From Sipunculus nudus (lineage: Eukaryota; Annelida; Sipuncula; Golfingiida; Sipunculidae), in contig CM049311.1 in NCBI GenBank assembly GCA_026874595.1, forward strand, positions 6,051,676 through 6,115,675: DNA of 64,000 nt, written 5' to 3'. Positions 10,229 through 23,200 of this stretch are shown piece after piece; the stretch's first letter is position 1; each line of letters starts with the position of its first letter. A program made the position numbers and the translations under genes. The notes below the pieces were generated by a model, which saw only the letters and a list, made by a program, of their open reading frames with translations, made no database searches and was not told where the DNA came from.

Positions 10229-13200
10229 ACGATTGAGTTCGAAGAATTGTTAAAAAAGGCAGGATCCTTCGGAAAATGCCAGATATACTTCTGTATTATA
10301 TTGGGCCTAGGGGGATTTACCCTTGGGTTAAACAATATGATTATTATATTTTTGGCCGAGTCGCCAAAACATCACTGTTCCGTGCCATCACTGTCAAAAC
10401 TAAACCTGAGTGAAGATGTACGTATGAACTACAGCATCCCATTCGACTCCGCTGAAGGTACATCTGAATCCTGTCGCATGTACAACCGGAACTACTCTGG
10501 TGTAACCGCGGATGTCGTCTACTCAGAACTTTCAAACGCCGGAATATCAGAACAAGAGATTATACCATGTCAGTATGGATGGGACTATGACAAATCAATC
10601 TACGAATCTACCATCATCACCGAGGTAACTTCCTTTTTAATCGATCATATTGTGCATAAAGCAATTTTACCTGTTTTATGCTAAACACTAAATAAATCTA
10701 TACGAGCAGCTTCTGGTTAAAATTGTTTTCGTGGTTTTAGGTTTGGCATCTTATTGCTAATCCTTTTCTCAAACGTGTCACATTAGCCTAGCGTAGCTCG
10801 TTATACCTCATTAGAAAAACGCAATTAGAGGTCGGATCAGGATTTGTGCGGCCTCCCTCTCCTCCAATGATTAAGTTATCAGTTCTCCCTAGTAGATCAA
10901 TCTCTCTGTTGATTCCACAAAATTCGTTTTTATTGCTTATGATATTAGCATCTTTAATCACCATGAACATGTCGCATTCTTATCTACAAACCATCACTTA
11001 CTTTTAAACGGCATAATACAATTCCTTTAACTGACAGTAAGATTTTAGTGATTGTCTAAAATTGAGATTTACATGTAAATGTGGTTTTACTAACGCAGAT
11101 AATTTCAATTTGAATTGGTCGTACAAAAGTAATTTTTTTTTATAACCCAGTTTCAATATGGTAGACTTACACATATACAATTATGAAACAAATAGTATCG
11201 GCCTATATTCCAGTGGGACATTGTGTGTGACCACAGATGGCTTCAGGCGACGGCGACATTTGTCTACATGATTGGGTTAATGATAGGCTAATCCATTTTC
11301 GGCTGGATAGCAGACAGGTTTGTTTCATGATTATTTGCCAGCAGAAACACGTGATCAGTATGTAATCAGTACGTGATCAGCTCATCGATGTATGTTTATA
11401 TTGGATGTTAAAAAAACATAATTAAAGCAATTAACCCTGTGTTAATAAAATGTTTCAACACTTAAAAGGCCATGTTACCGGTTTAGACTTTACATAGACT
11501 GCCGTGTTAGGCACCATGAGTATCATAAGGACAACAGAAGATTTTCATTTTGATAGTGAATGGACAAAAATATATACATCGGCTTTATTGCGATCTAAGC
11601 AAACCCATTAAATACCGAAAACACCTGCCTATGAAACGTAGCATGTATGTTTGGTGATTAAGGTTATAATCTATGAGTACGGTCAAAGACTACAAAAACC
11701 TATGCCCAATCATTACACAGTAACATATTCATCTTATGGCGTAGCAGTATTATTTAGCTATAGCTCTACGTGCGGAGGTACAACACATTATTATGGACCC
11801 TGTGTTAGTGTGTTATCTCTGTATGCAAACTGTGTAGTCAGAGAAAAGATAAAACATTAGTCAGTTGGGGCACATATTCAACAATTCGCCTGGCCCTTCG
11901 TGGACTTTGGTAAAAATCAATTTTAATTTGTTTCAGTTATGGGCGAAAGATATCACTACGTGTTGGAGCGGTGCCTCTGGTGGCGGCCACAATTGCTGCA
12001 TGCTTCAGCCCAAATTTCACGGTGTTCATCATTATCCGTACGATCGTTGCTATGACTAACATACCGTTTTATTCTGTCGGTTCGGTATTGGGTAAGTTCA
12101 GATTTTGATTCACGTTTATGAAAATACATTCAAGATAAATGTGCACAATTTGAATACTGAGATTGGTAAAAAGATTGTTACCTAACATATAATATAAAAT
12201 ACATAGAGATGATACATATCTATATATATATGCTATGTCTCAATTTAATTTATTCCTTATTGAAATTAATCATAATAATAGATAATGGACATACCCAGGC
12301 GTTATTCGGATAATATATAACTATTATTAAAGATTACCGATTTGAAGAATAAGGCAATATTCTCATAACAGTTTATGCAGTCTTATTCAAGAGTTTGTTG
12401 TTGTTCTCAACTTATCGGCTGAACCATTTTCTCCTCACGTGAAGAAGAACGGATATAAGAGAAAACATAAATGCCTATTATTGTTCATAAGATATTTAGA
12501 ATGGGGAAAATATACTTTATATGAGACACCTCATAATATCCTCCATATCATTTTAGAGAAATACTTGTCCCGTCTTTACCAGTTTCAGAAATAGTGCCTG
12601 GGAAATGGAGGTCGCTTGCAGTAAGTATGTGTCAGATACCTTGGAAGTTGGGTTTTATGTACGCATGCGGTGTTGGATATGCCATCAAAGACCGGTTCAA
12701 ACTTCAAATAGTTGGCGCATTCCAGTCCTCTTAATGCTGGCCTACCTGTTGTAAGTTCGATATAATATAAAATTAACATGAATCTTTGTGTATATGTTTG
12801 CATAAAAATGTAACCCAGACCTCTGTGACAGGTGCTTTAATAAAATACAAGGCAATAACCTCTTCCGCAGACTATGCACACCTGCGGTGACGTCCAACAA
12901 TAAGTTTGGACGAGCGAGAAATATCTGTCATATTTCATATGAGTAAATGAATAACGGTCAGATTCCTTTGTGAATTTCTTGTTTTTTTTTTTTCATTTAA
13001 GAAAGTACTTGTTTGAATTTCGTTTTCGTTTAACAAAGCTTCACTGCACTTTTATTCCGTTAGAACAGAGAAGTGAACATTTCATTCAGTTCGCACGCTC
13101 ATTTGAAAATACATATTTGACATTAAGTCATTTACAACTCCATGTCCACACAGTAACCATGATAGTAGTTAAGTGCACAGATGTACCAGCATCGCTAATT

Positions 13201-16200
13201 TTTGTCGGTTGTTTAAGATTAAAACTACAAACTGTCACTAGGACCTCTCAAAATGAGAGTCGGATGCTTTCTATAATAATTTAATATGAGTAATCAAGAC
13301 CTTTTTTAATTGAACACATTTGACCACTGTTTTTTTGTGTACCTCAAAGCAAATGTTTTGACTGGCCCAAGTTCACTAACACTCAGCCAAAAAAAAAAAG
13401 CAGATGCTCTGGTTAAGTTTCAAATGAATATTAACCATTTTACAATGTGTCACATGATTGATATAGTGAGCACTGGAGGATCCTTATTTTTATCGTTTAC
13501 TAAACTGGGGTTTCTGACTTTTAGTGTCTATTTACCCTAAATATGCCGGTATCCACTCGAAAACGCCTTAAATATAACGTTTCAAACATTCCCTTAGGAC
13601 CCGCCTGAACTGGTACCCATACACAAGAGAAGGAAATGAAACCTAATAACTTGAAACAAAAATTACGCCAGGAATCAGTCTGGAATGTTTATAAATATTC
13701 AAATATTATAAACACTAGGCATAGTAATAATGATTAAAGATAAGAGTGATAAAGTTTCTACAGAAACACAGGCATGTGTTCGTCCATTAGCATACACAGG
13801 CTTAAGGCTGACCAAGTATTTAGGAAATATTATGCAGATTTATATTAAGAATACTTAAGATCTACCATCACTGGTCGACTTAATACATACCTACAGGCGT
13901 AAATGTGGCGCAAAGGCTTCATTAATGTTAAAACAGTACTGATATCATCATAAATTCAATATCCAGTACGACGATACGAAAGGAAAAATTAATTGTGTGA
14001 ATGATAAAATGGCATTGTCTTTGGCATTCGAAGTATGGTTGACGAGTCGCCTCGATGGTTATACGTGAGGGGCAGAATCGAAGAAGCCATAGAAATGAAA
14101 AAAAAAAATAGCTCGCTGGAATAAAGCAACCGACTCTTTGGAATACGACGTTTTCATCAAGGTATTTATTGTCACATTATCTTTTATCTTGGTTGTAAAA
14201 ATGAACGAGAGCCACGTAAAAGTATTTTCTACAAGAACACGGCTTTCGCTGTTTTATGTATTTCCTATATTTTCCTATATTTTCCTAATAAAATTTGCCC
14301 TATAATATCCTACATTTCCAGTATTTTCATTATAGTCTTCTATATTGTCTTATATTTTTGCACTCCACAATCTTGATCCTAATAAATCTCATATCTTAAT
14401 AATGCTAAAATATTGGAAATATTCAGCCTTTTTTAAAATAATTTTCCAGGTAGGTTATGCAAATTTTCACGTTAAGCCCTCTAAATGAATTAAACAGACC
14501 TAAACTTGCTGCTCGGAGAACTGCTGGCCATAAAAAGAAACCATGTAAAACATGGCTCGGCAGTAAAAACTCATATGTTTCGACATGTTTTTGTCTATAT
14601 CTCCTATAATGTTAAAAAAAAATTGTAAAACACGCTCCTATAAAATTCCTATGTACCATAGGGGCCCGGCAGGAGCATTGTTAGTGAGGCTGCTTATTCT
14701 ATGCAACAACGATGGTTCTGAAATTATATATTCTGCTGCTTTTTTATTTCCAAGTCTTTTTAAAAAAAATTGCTCTTAAAGTCAGGATCATTAATACATA
14801 ATTTAACAAGAGAAACCAAATGAAAAGGTCATTTACGAAGCTATGGATAATGTATGTAGACGAGTGCAGAATAGATGAATTATTAATTAAAAAATCCAGG
14901 GTTTCAAGTAGAGAGAGGAAACGCTTTATCCCTCTGCAGTTTTAATAATATACAGTGTCACAACTGTTATGATAATCATATTTTCTAATTTCACCAAGAA
15001 ACCAAATACTCAAAAAACACAAAAAATGTGTTCGATTTGGTAAGAACTCAAAAAATTCGGATTCGTACCTTCATTTTTGTTCTTATGTGGCAAGTACATT
15101 CGGTTTTCTAATTAATTGTGCAAAGACTATGTCAATCAGTAATTGCTTTTAAAACATGTCATATTTTAAATGCAATTCAAGAGGCACACTCATCTTTGCT
15201 TAATATAAAAAACTATTAGGGAACCTTATATATAAATTGTTTATCACCTAGAGTCTATTTCTCATAAAGTAATTTATAACATATTGTTTCTCGGAAGTAA
15301 TTTATTTTGAATATGCCCAACAGGTCGACATCGATGTTAGAATTTTATGCGTTGGCCTTCAGTACATCTGCTCTGGCTGGTAATCAGTATCTGAACGCTT
15401 TCCTTGGAGCCATTATTGTCCTGCCTTGTTATTCTATAAGTATCACGATCCTGACACGCTTTGGACGACGAACCTCATCGTGTGTTATATTCATTATTTC
15501 CGGAATTTTAATGCTGTGCACGATACCAATGGGCCAAGGTGAGTTAATAGAAATATTTGATACCGAGACTGAGGTTATGTTTATTTATAAACATGTATCA
15601 TGTATCGGTGTATTTTCCCCCTCACATGTATGTCTTAAAATGTCCTCTGAGTATTTATGTCCTAATTAGAGTTTAGACGGCCCAAATGTTATTTGTTTTT
15701 CACATGAATGTATCCATAACATCTGAATATATGTTCGAACGAAAAACAACCGGATTTTACATCTAGTATTTTAATCTTATATTTGAAAGGCTATTTTCTA
15801 TTAAGGAACGATATATTTCAGACATCTGGAAATTAAAATACTCTCTAAATTCATAGGAATAATGTAAATTAGGTGTAATGATGAAATATATTATCATAAT
15901 AATCAATTTTTTTATACTAACCTTTGTCAGTAATGTTAAATAAACCGAACTTCATTTTCTGAAAATTTCATATTAAAAGCAAGGAAATGCTTGAATACAT
16001 ATGGACAGCATCTGACACACTCATGGCCTCTACTAGGGTTAGAGTTGAGCAGTGCATCATAAGCAAAGAATAAATAAAAATAGACTAAGACAAATAGTCC
16101 ATGGGCTAGGAGGGGTCACCGTGCACCCCGTCTGGGATTTTATGACATATATATTTTTAGATCCCTAGGTATGTCCAATTAATGAATTGAGATGTAAACA

Positions 16201-19200
16201 TTGATTATTGGGGAAACACTACCCTTTTAGGCCATTTAAAGACAGGAAGCCTTGATAAGGGGGCAGGGGTATGTAAATGCTTATAGCTCGCTTGATATTT
16301 GACATATTTACTTCAAATAAACTGCATTGTGTTCGCAAATAGTAGTGAAAAGTCACTAATAACAATAATTATATGAATTTATTATTTATTGTTGTTGATT
16401 AAGCAATTAATTACTATACATATAAAATATCCAAAAAGAAAATTGAATTTAACAGTTTTTTCTTTAATTTTTCCCAACAGTAATTTATTTTCGAGGTGAT
16501 GTTGCATTTCTAAAATTCTAGTGCATTAATACATGACCTGACATTCTCACAAACTCTGTTGATAAAATTATTAATATTTGACCATATACACCTGCAATGA
16601 ATGACCAATTGTTAATTCTATTTTATGGTATCTCTTGTATATAAGACGTATGTGGTGTCCCATGTTCCTCCCAGATGCATTGATTTTCACTGTGATGCTT
16701 CATTGATACTATGAATTGTTATTTGTCTAAACCTGAAGGTGTTTATTAGTTTTAAAAATAATGGAAATCCTTTCTTGAGCCATTTTTACATATAATAATT
16801 ATACAAAATAATCATATTTAGGCCATAATATACGAAGGTTCACTGTGCACCCCTTCTGGAATTTTATGATATAGGTATTTTTAGATTCACAAATATAACC
16901 AATTAATGAATTTAGATGTTAAAATTGATTATTTTGTGATACACTACCTTTTGTGGAACTGAGAGAGAGAGACAACCGCGTCATTACGCACAACAACTGC
17001 GGACAGGTAGCCTTGATTAGGTAGTAGTTATTTAAATGCTTATGGCTCGCTTAATAGTTGACATATTTACTTCAAATAACTGTTTTGTATTTGCAAACAA
17101 TCGGAAAAAGTCACCGATAGATATAATCATATATATGTATTACATGTTTTGGTGATTTTGGCTGCAATAAAATATGATATTAAATAAAACATCCTGAAGA
17201 AATTTCACTTTATTATTTTTTAAAGTTATTCAAACATTTCGCTGTTTATGATTTTAAAAAATAATGTTGACATTTCTGAACTTCGAGTTTATGAATATAT
17301 TAGCTCTTGTCAATCCTGAAAACATTTCTTTTTAAATAAAATTATTAAGACATCAATGAATGATATAGTATTTATTCTGTTTTAATCACCCTTTTTATAA
17401 CATGTATACGAGGTGTTCGGTGTTCCTCTCTCGATGTACCTCACCGTAACGCTTCCCTAATACCATAAATAGTCATTGTTTTGAAACTAAAGGTTTAAAC
17501 ACTAGTAAACTCCAGATCATTTTGATAATATAAATGTATAAGGATATTACACTTTCTTTCATGTATAAGCACCAACCCGTGTTATGTTAACCCTTCCGAA
17601 ATGTCGTGAGGTTTTTGTCCTCATGACCTTATATGTTCTTTATAACCAGATAATTCAATTACTTCAGGTTTCCTGTAAAGTCTAGGCCCAGTGCACCAGG
17701 CATGTAAAGTAAGTAGTAAGGAAACGTATCCACCACAATTTAAAGGCAAGTTTCAAATAACATGCATACCTCGGCCATTAACAAGGATCACCAGTAATGG
17801 ATCCTGGTCAAAATTTGATTTGTGGTCCGTTAAACAAGGAACTATATTAATTTTAGATCAGATTACCAGAACATAAGCGGCTGATATAAGTCACAACTGT
17901 GCATGCGAGTGAGATAAACTTTCTCCATATTCAAAAATATTATCTCTTAATACCGAATATTCTTCGAACAAAATCATTTTAAGTGATCACGGGTAATAGT
18001 TCTGGCAGACATCATATAAAGACATATACTGGGCTTGTCACGATGAAGAGGGTGAATAACCACTTTTGAACAAAAGTCATTCAAGTAAAAGATTGCGATT
18101 CTCTAATGTTAAATACATTTAATAAAACTAGGAAGCGGATTCTCAACTATATCTCCTGACAGTCGAATGGAATGCTATAAAAATTATGCTTTTAACTTCC
18201 TGCTTGAATACATAGCCTTGAATGATTGAGCATTGAATTTTAGATTGGCAGTTCCATGACCTCGACCTCTCCCAGAGAAATATGGGGTCCATTTTTCATT
18301 AATTGACGAAAAAATGTATTGTCGTTGGTTTTTTTAATATTCCAGTAGTATGGAATGAAAACTAATTGATTTTTCTTAAAAACACGTATTTTTGGGACTG
18401 GCATCGGAAGGCGGGGGTACATGATTAATTGAGCAAAATGTATTTGTGTCATGCTCACGCTTATTTGTACTTTTAAGGATAAGGATATTTTACCAAATTG
18501 TTAGCAGGAATTTTTATCTCGCTACATGATTCCATTGGCAACTCCGCCATTCATGTTGAATAGTTCTGAGGTTATATAATCTGCCTTTAGTAAAAACGCG
18601 AATGACTGATTTTTTTAATCTATCTTCTAAAGGCTATAAAATGTCTAAGTAAGCATTGGAATTGCAGAATGCCTCTCCATTAATAACGAATTATTGAAAA
18701 ATAAAATGCATAGGAGTTGGAGTATGAATCCTCTCGAATTTACATGGGGAAAATATATAAAACCCATTTCTTTTGAAAAGGTGCCATAAACAGGTGAAAT
18801 CAAATGCCAATTTTATATGTCTACAACATCATTTTTTACAGAAGCTGAGTTTTACCGAAATAAAATAAAATAAATAAAACAAAAATATATACTACACTCG
18901 GATGCAGACATCAGAAATTGTATATTTAGTGGTAATCTCAATGGTCTCTGTGCCCTTATACTGTGTCCAGTATAGTGAATATGTCAAATATTAAGCGAGC
19001 TATAAGCCTATACATACCCCTACCCCTTTATCAAGGCTACCTGTCCGCGGGTGCCGTGCGTAATGACTCGGTTGTCTTTAAATGGCCTAAAAGGGAAGTG
19101 TATTCCAAAATTATAAGTGTTAACATGTTAATTCATTTACTGGACATATTTGGGGATCTAAAAATAGTTTAAATACCTATGTTATAAAATCCCAGAAGGG

Positions 19201-21487
19201 TGCAGGGTGACCCTTCTTATAGTATGGCTAAAAATTGTTATTTTTGCATAATTATTATATGTAAAAAATGGCTCAAGTTAAGGATTTCAATTATTAATTT
19301 CCATTATTAACTGATAAACACCTTCAGGTTTAGACAAATAACAATTTATAGTATCAATGAAGCATCACAGGGAAAATCAATGCATCTGGAGAGGAAAATT
19401 GAACACCACATTCGTCTTATATACAAGGGATACCATAAAATAGAATTAACAATGGGTCATTCATTGCAGGTGTATATGGTCACACTCAAAAATAAACTAC
19501 TGTTTGGAAAAATAAAAAAAAAAAGGTTAAATACAATTTTCTTTTTGGATATTTTTTATGTATAGCAATTAATTGCGTAATTAACAGACATACATTACAC
19601 GTTCATATGATTATTGTTGTTCGTGACTTTTTCCTACTATCTGCGAATACAATGCAGTTTATTTGAAGTGAATATGACAAACATTAAGCGAGCTATAAGC
19701 ATTTACATACCACTACCCACTTTACAAGACAACCTGTCCGCGGGTGCCGTGCGAAAAGACGTGGTTGTCTTTAAATGGCCTAAAAGGTTAGTGTATCCCA
19801 AAATAATCAATGTTAACACCTTAATTCATTAATTGGACATACTTAGGAATCTAAAAATACCTATGTCATTAAATCCCAGAGAGGGTGCACGGTGACCCGT
19901 CCTAGCCCATGGACTTAAAATGATAAAATAAGCATTCCTTATTTCCACTTCAGGGCAGTGGAAAAACGCCTGCCAAAAAGATTACATTTTGACGCTGAGT
20001 GACCAACAGATGCTGCTATTTAAATATACTAGTTGTCTGGTTACTTTTTTTACTTTATTTAACATTATATAAAAAAGCTTGAATTGTTATAACTCATCAT
20101 TCTCAAATAATAAAACATTGCATTTAAAAAAAAAACGCTGCCTTTCTGATAAAACTATATGAGCAGCCTTGACAGAGGTCTGCGCTCACTGAGTGTTTTT
20201 CTAGTTGCATATATTTCTGTGTCGGAGATAGAAGTAAAACGTATCAATTATGAGCAACAAGGGAAGGCTGATTAGTTGACATACAAACATATTCGCGGGA
20301 ACGGCTGATGATAATACCTAGGAACTTGTTTTCTTTTTTTTCAGATAGTCCATACGGAGGCATTGAGAATGGATTGTTACTGGTAAAACGCCTGGTGCTT
20401 GCCACAAGTTGGTAAATAATCTACCTGTTCACCATGGAACTTTACCCTACAGAGATCTGTAATCTGGCTATTGGAATGGTCTTATTCCTGTCAAGGATAG
20501 GTGCGATCACGGCCCCATACTTCGCTCAACTGGTAGGTGACGTTTCTATATAAGGTAAGGTGAGACAGAACTGTACCAGAATAAAATACGAAGAGACACA
20601 CGCCAATTTTTTGACATGACTGAGTTATATAGAGCATCAACGAATCAAATATAGCCTAGAAACCTATCATCTGCCGGAAAATCAGTATAAAAATGTTATA
20701 TTTTTCTTGTTATTTTCTTTTTAAATATTTTAAGTAATTTGTAAATCAATCAATATTAATACGAACAGTAATTCTCAATATAGGCATCTCATAATAATTC
20801 TTTTTATTTCATATAATATTTTGTACGCACAAGTAATCAAGATTCCTGGAGTATTGTTATTTTTTTCCAGAGTCGAGAAAACCGAATCGTGACAATAAGT
20901 TTATTTGGCGCTATGGAAAAAGCCTCAGGTCTGCTGACGCTGTTGCTTCCGGAGTCAAAGAACCAGAACCTGCCTGATACCATACTTGACGTGGAAGGAC
21001 CTCTGTACGTTATATATACAAATCATTCTCTCTCTCCCTTATTGTAATTTATTTATCATTAAACCTATATTCCCTGAATTTATCGACGGCCTACTAAAGT
21101 TCAGTAGTGGTGAACAATTTTCCATTTTTATTGCGATTAATATTTTGTCGTAATTATAAGCATTTACTTGAAATTCCAGCAACTTAAAATTCCCCGCAGG
21201 CAGGTTTAAGTTAACGTTCACAAATTGAAACATTTTATCGAGTCAGCCAGGCTTGTGATTGATCTTTCTTCCCTGAACCCATACCTAGCCAATCAACAAG
21301 CCTGGGTTTAAGTTCCGGCTTATCATTCTTAAATAAAGTGGTATAAGCAGAATCTGCGTTTCTAATTGATTCCTTGATTTTTAGTTCGAAATCATCCAAG
21401 GCTGTTGAAGAAAGAGGTGCCGAAATGGAAGAATTTAAACAAATGGTATTATCGTCCGACCATCACGCAGAGGATGATGTTACATGA
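10229..21487 (+). pseudogene. SLC22-like organic ion transporter, copy B (heavily disrupted)
   Basis: All ten exons can be placed: 10229-10624, 11214-11317, 11937-12091, 12583-12750, 14034-14161, 14995-15089, 15324-15538, 20345-20532, 20871-21004, 21385-21487. At least six lesions are seen. The conserved ATG is ACG at 10229 and no alternative in-frame ATG precedes it. Exon 2 has TAA at 11289-11291. Exon 4 lacks one G (GGCGCATTCC against GGCGCAGTTCC). Exon 5 gained one A in an A11 run near 14098. The acceptor before exon 6 is TTTCAC instead of TTTCAG. Exon 8 has TAA at 20413-20415 in place of Leu, and EIRN is EICN. Exon 6 also carries a 9-base in-frame insertion. Intron 6 starts with GC. Intron 7 is enlarged to 4.8 kb by an inverted-repeat element. 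This copy is certainly not a working transporter. Confidence 0.9.
16096..19915. mobile_element. foldback-like element with long inverted repeats in intron 7 of copy B
   Basis: The ends are AGTCCATGGGCTAGGA (16096) and its inverse TCC-TAGCCCATGGACT (19915). The left arm, about 16096-17110, is repeated inverted at about 18965-19915. Each arm consists of two related subunits that restart with a GGTTCACTGTGCACCCC-like motif (16096 and about 16845 on the left, their inverses on the right). The middle, 17110-18965, contains no recognisable transposase frame, so the element is probably non-autonomous. The other three copies lack it at this intron position, where their sequence reads through (for example TAGACTAAGATAAAATGAT at 36588). 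A target-site duplication could not be settled. Confidence 0.75.
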
Positions 21488-21501
21488 AATAGCATTTCGT
21501 A

Positions 21502-22504
21502 AGAACATTACTTTTTTGTAACATATTTTTATAATCAGCTTTAAATGTGTTTCCATGTGTAGTTTGAGAACAATATTTATTTTTGTTTGATTGAAAATTT
21601 AAACTTTATTAAGCTGTTTGCAAGCACTCTAATATTGCTTTATGAGGTTTATGTTTTTCCGTTCTCCTAGTATATTAAATATAAGCATATAGACCTTTAA
21701 ATATATTTGTAAAGAAAGCATATAAAAAGTTTGTATTAACCATTATTCATTAATGTGAATCATTTTACATGTTTACTACTTTTTGCAATCGCAAGCATAC
21801 TCAGGGCAAATAATATTCGGCAAATTTGTATTCTTATTAAAGATTGGTAATGATTTTCTTTATCTTTCATCCACGCCAGAGGTCCAGTATACAAGCCATT
21901 CCGGTAAAATCCAGCCTCATGGATAAAAAAAAATTCTTTGGTCTAATGATTGTTTCACAAGTTGTGCAAATAATTAAATAAATTGTGAATTGAAAATTTA
22001 AAAAAAATACGTCAGAACATTACTTTTTTGTAACATATTTTTATAATCAGCTTTATATGTGTTTCCATGTGTAGTTTGAGAACAATAGTTATTTTTGTTT
22101 GTTTGAAAATTTAAACTTTATTAAGCTATTTGCAAGCACTCTAATATTGCTTTATGAGGTTTATGTTTTTCCGATCTCCGAGTATATTAAATATAAGCAT
22201 ACAGACCTTTAAATATATTTGTAAAGAAAGCATATAAAAAGTTTGTATTAACCATTATTCATTAATGTGAATCATTTTACATGTTTACTACTTTTTGCAA
22301 TCGCAAGCATACTCAGGGCAAATATTATTCGGCAAATTTGTATTCTTATTTAAGATTGGTAATGATTTTCTTTATCTTTCATCCACGCAAGAGGTCCAGT
22401 ATACAAGCCATTCCGGTAAAATCCAGCCTCAAGGATTAAAAAATTTGGTCTAATGATTGTTTCACCAATAATGCGAATAATTAAATAAATGTGAATTGAA
22501 AATA
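21502..22504 (+). repeat. 512-bp direct tandem duplication after copy B
   Basis: The segment starting AGAACATTACTTTTTTGTAAC at 21502 is repeated from 22014 with an offset of 512 bases, through to the AATTAAATAAAT...GAATTGAAAAT motif at about 21998 and 22504. The copies are nearly identical over CCAGTATACAAGCCATTCCG. Copy A's 3' flank has a single version. Confidence 0.85.
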
Positions 22505-22635
22505 AGTCAAAACGCCTTTTTGATTGCGTAAATGACGCCGGATGTCATTTAGCATTAGATAACGACACGTTTGTTTACAGGGTGTTAAGATTACCATTTT
22601 ACTTGGAGATGGTTATATTCTATTATAACTTACTC

Positions 22636-22917
22636 CTAGTGTTTTATGTCCTCTTCTGTCTCAATACTGCTAAGCCTTGCGGCATATTTCTCACACTTCC
22701 TCACAGCGTCATCAATGGGACATTTCATATTCAGGAGAAAGAGGTAACCAGAATTTCCTTTCGAAAACCAGTACCCAAACTTGTCATCGTCCAAATATCT
22801 TAAATGTCTAATTGGGTTTATCTGGAGTACCGTAAAAATGGATACTGATGCCTTCTGATTAGTTCCGCAGTATAATGTTCTTAACGGAAGTACATACGTG
22901 CTAGGTTTAACTTTCAA
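22636..22917 (-). pseudogene. antisense fragment resembling the first half of a C-type-lectin-like domain
   Basis: A 93-codon minus-strand frame has the order FGYWFSKGNSGYLF, then DDAVRKCEKYAARLSSIE and TEED. This recalls the N-terminal half of a C-type lectin domain: an aromatic strand, then an amphipathic helix with Cys followed by G/A-x-L-x-S-I-x-x-x-E-E. The second half, with the WND and final Cys, is not found nearby, and a stop follows shortly after. A decayed duplicate lies at 7944-8260. The frame may be one exon or a relic of a neighbouring gene that was duplicated together with the A/B transporter unit. Domain identity is an inference from a short pattern. Confidence 0.35.
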
Positions 22918-23029
22918 AATTCATTTCCACATTCTTTCCGCGTAACTATGTCGGAAACATAATCATATTTTGCATACTTTAATAACTTATGTAAAAGAAA
23001 ATTTGTAATAAGGATATCTTACTTATCAC

Positions 23030-23200
23030 TGCATTCAAAATCAGGGTGAGGAGTTATTTAATCAACCAGGTTAATTATAACCCCAATGTTGTGTGATATT
23101 TTAACATAATGGCAACTGTTCAGGCAGGCCCCTTTTTTCGTCCTTACGAGTTCCCTTCTGGACATGTTCACATTCCCTGCCATGGCTTCAGACGATAAAC
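23030..23200 (-). pseudogene. antisense exon-like frame, duplicate of 8326-8520
   Basis: Minus-strand translation gives GNVNMSRRELVRTKKGACLN and HNIGVIINLVD followed by TAA, where the A-side copy reads through with GCA. The peptide is clearly related to the frame at 8326-8520. The function is unknown. The stop suggests this version is dead. Confidence 0.3.

Noticed and set aside
10344-10747. Minus-strand frames opposite exon 1 in copies B and C (10344-10535, 30523-30747) as genes
   Set aside because: They are antisense to a coding exon conserved in four copies and simply mirror its codon pattern.
15539-15669. Longer exon 7 reading on past the donor in copy B and similar run-on frames in A, C and D
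   Set aside because: A good GT donor (GTGAGT, GTAGGT, GTATGT) ends the exon at the same place in all copies, and the run-on peptides are not conserved.
17691-18458. Frames in the centre of the foldback-like element as a transposase
   Set aside because: They are only 61 and 72 codons, on opposite strands, without catalytic motifs.
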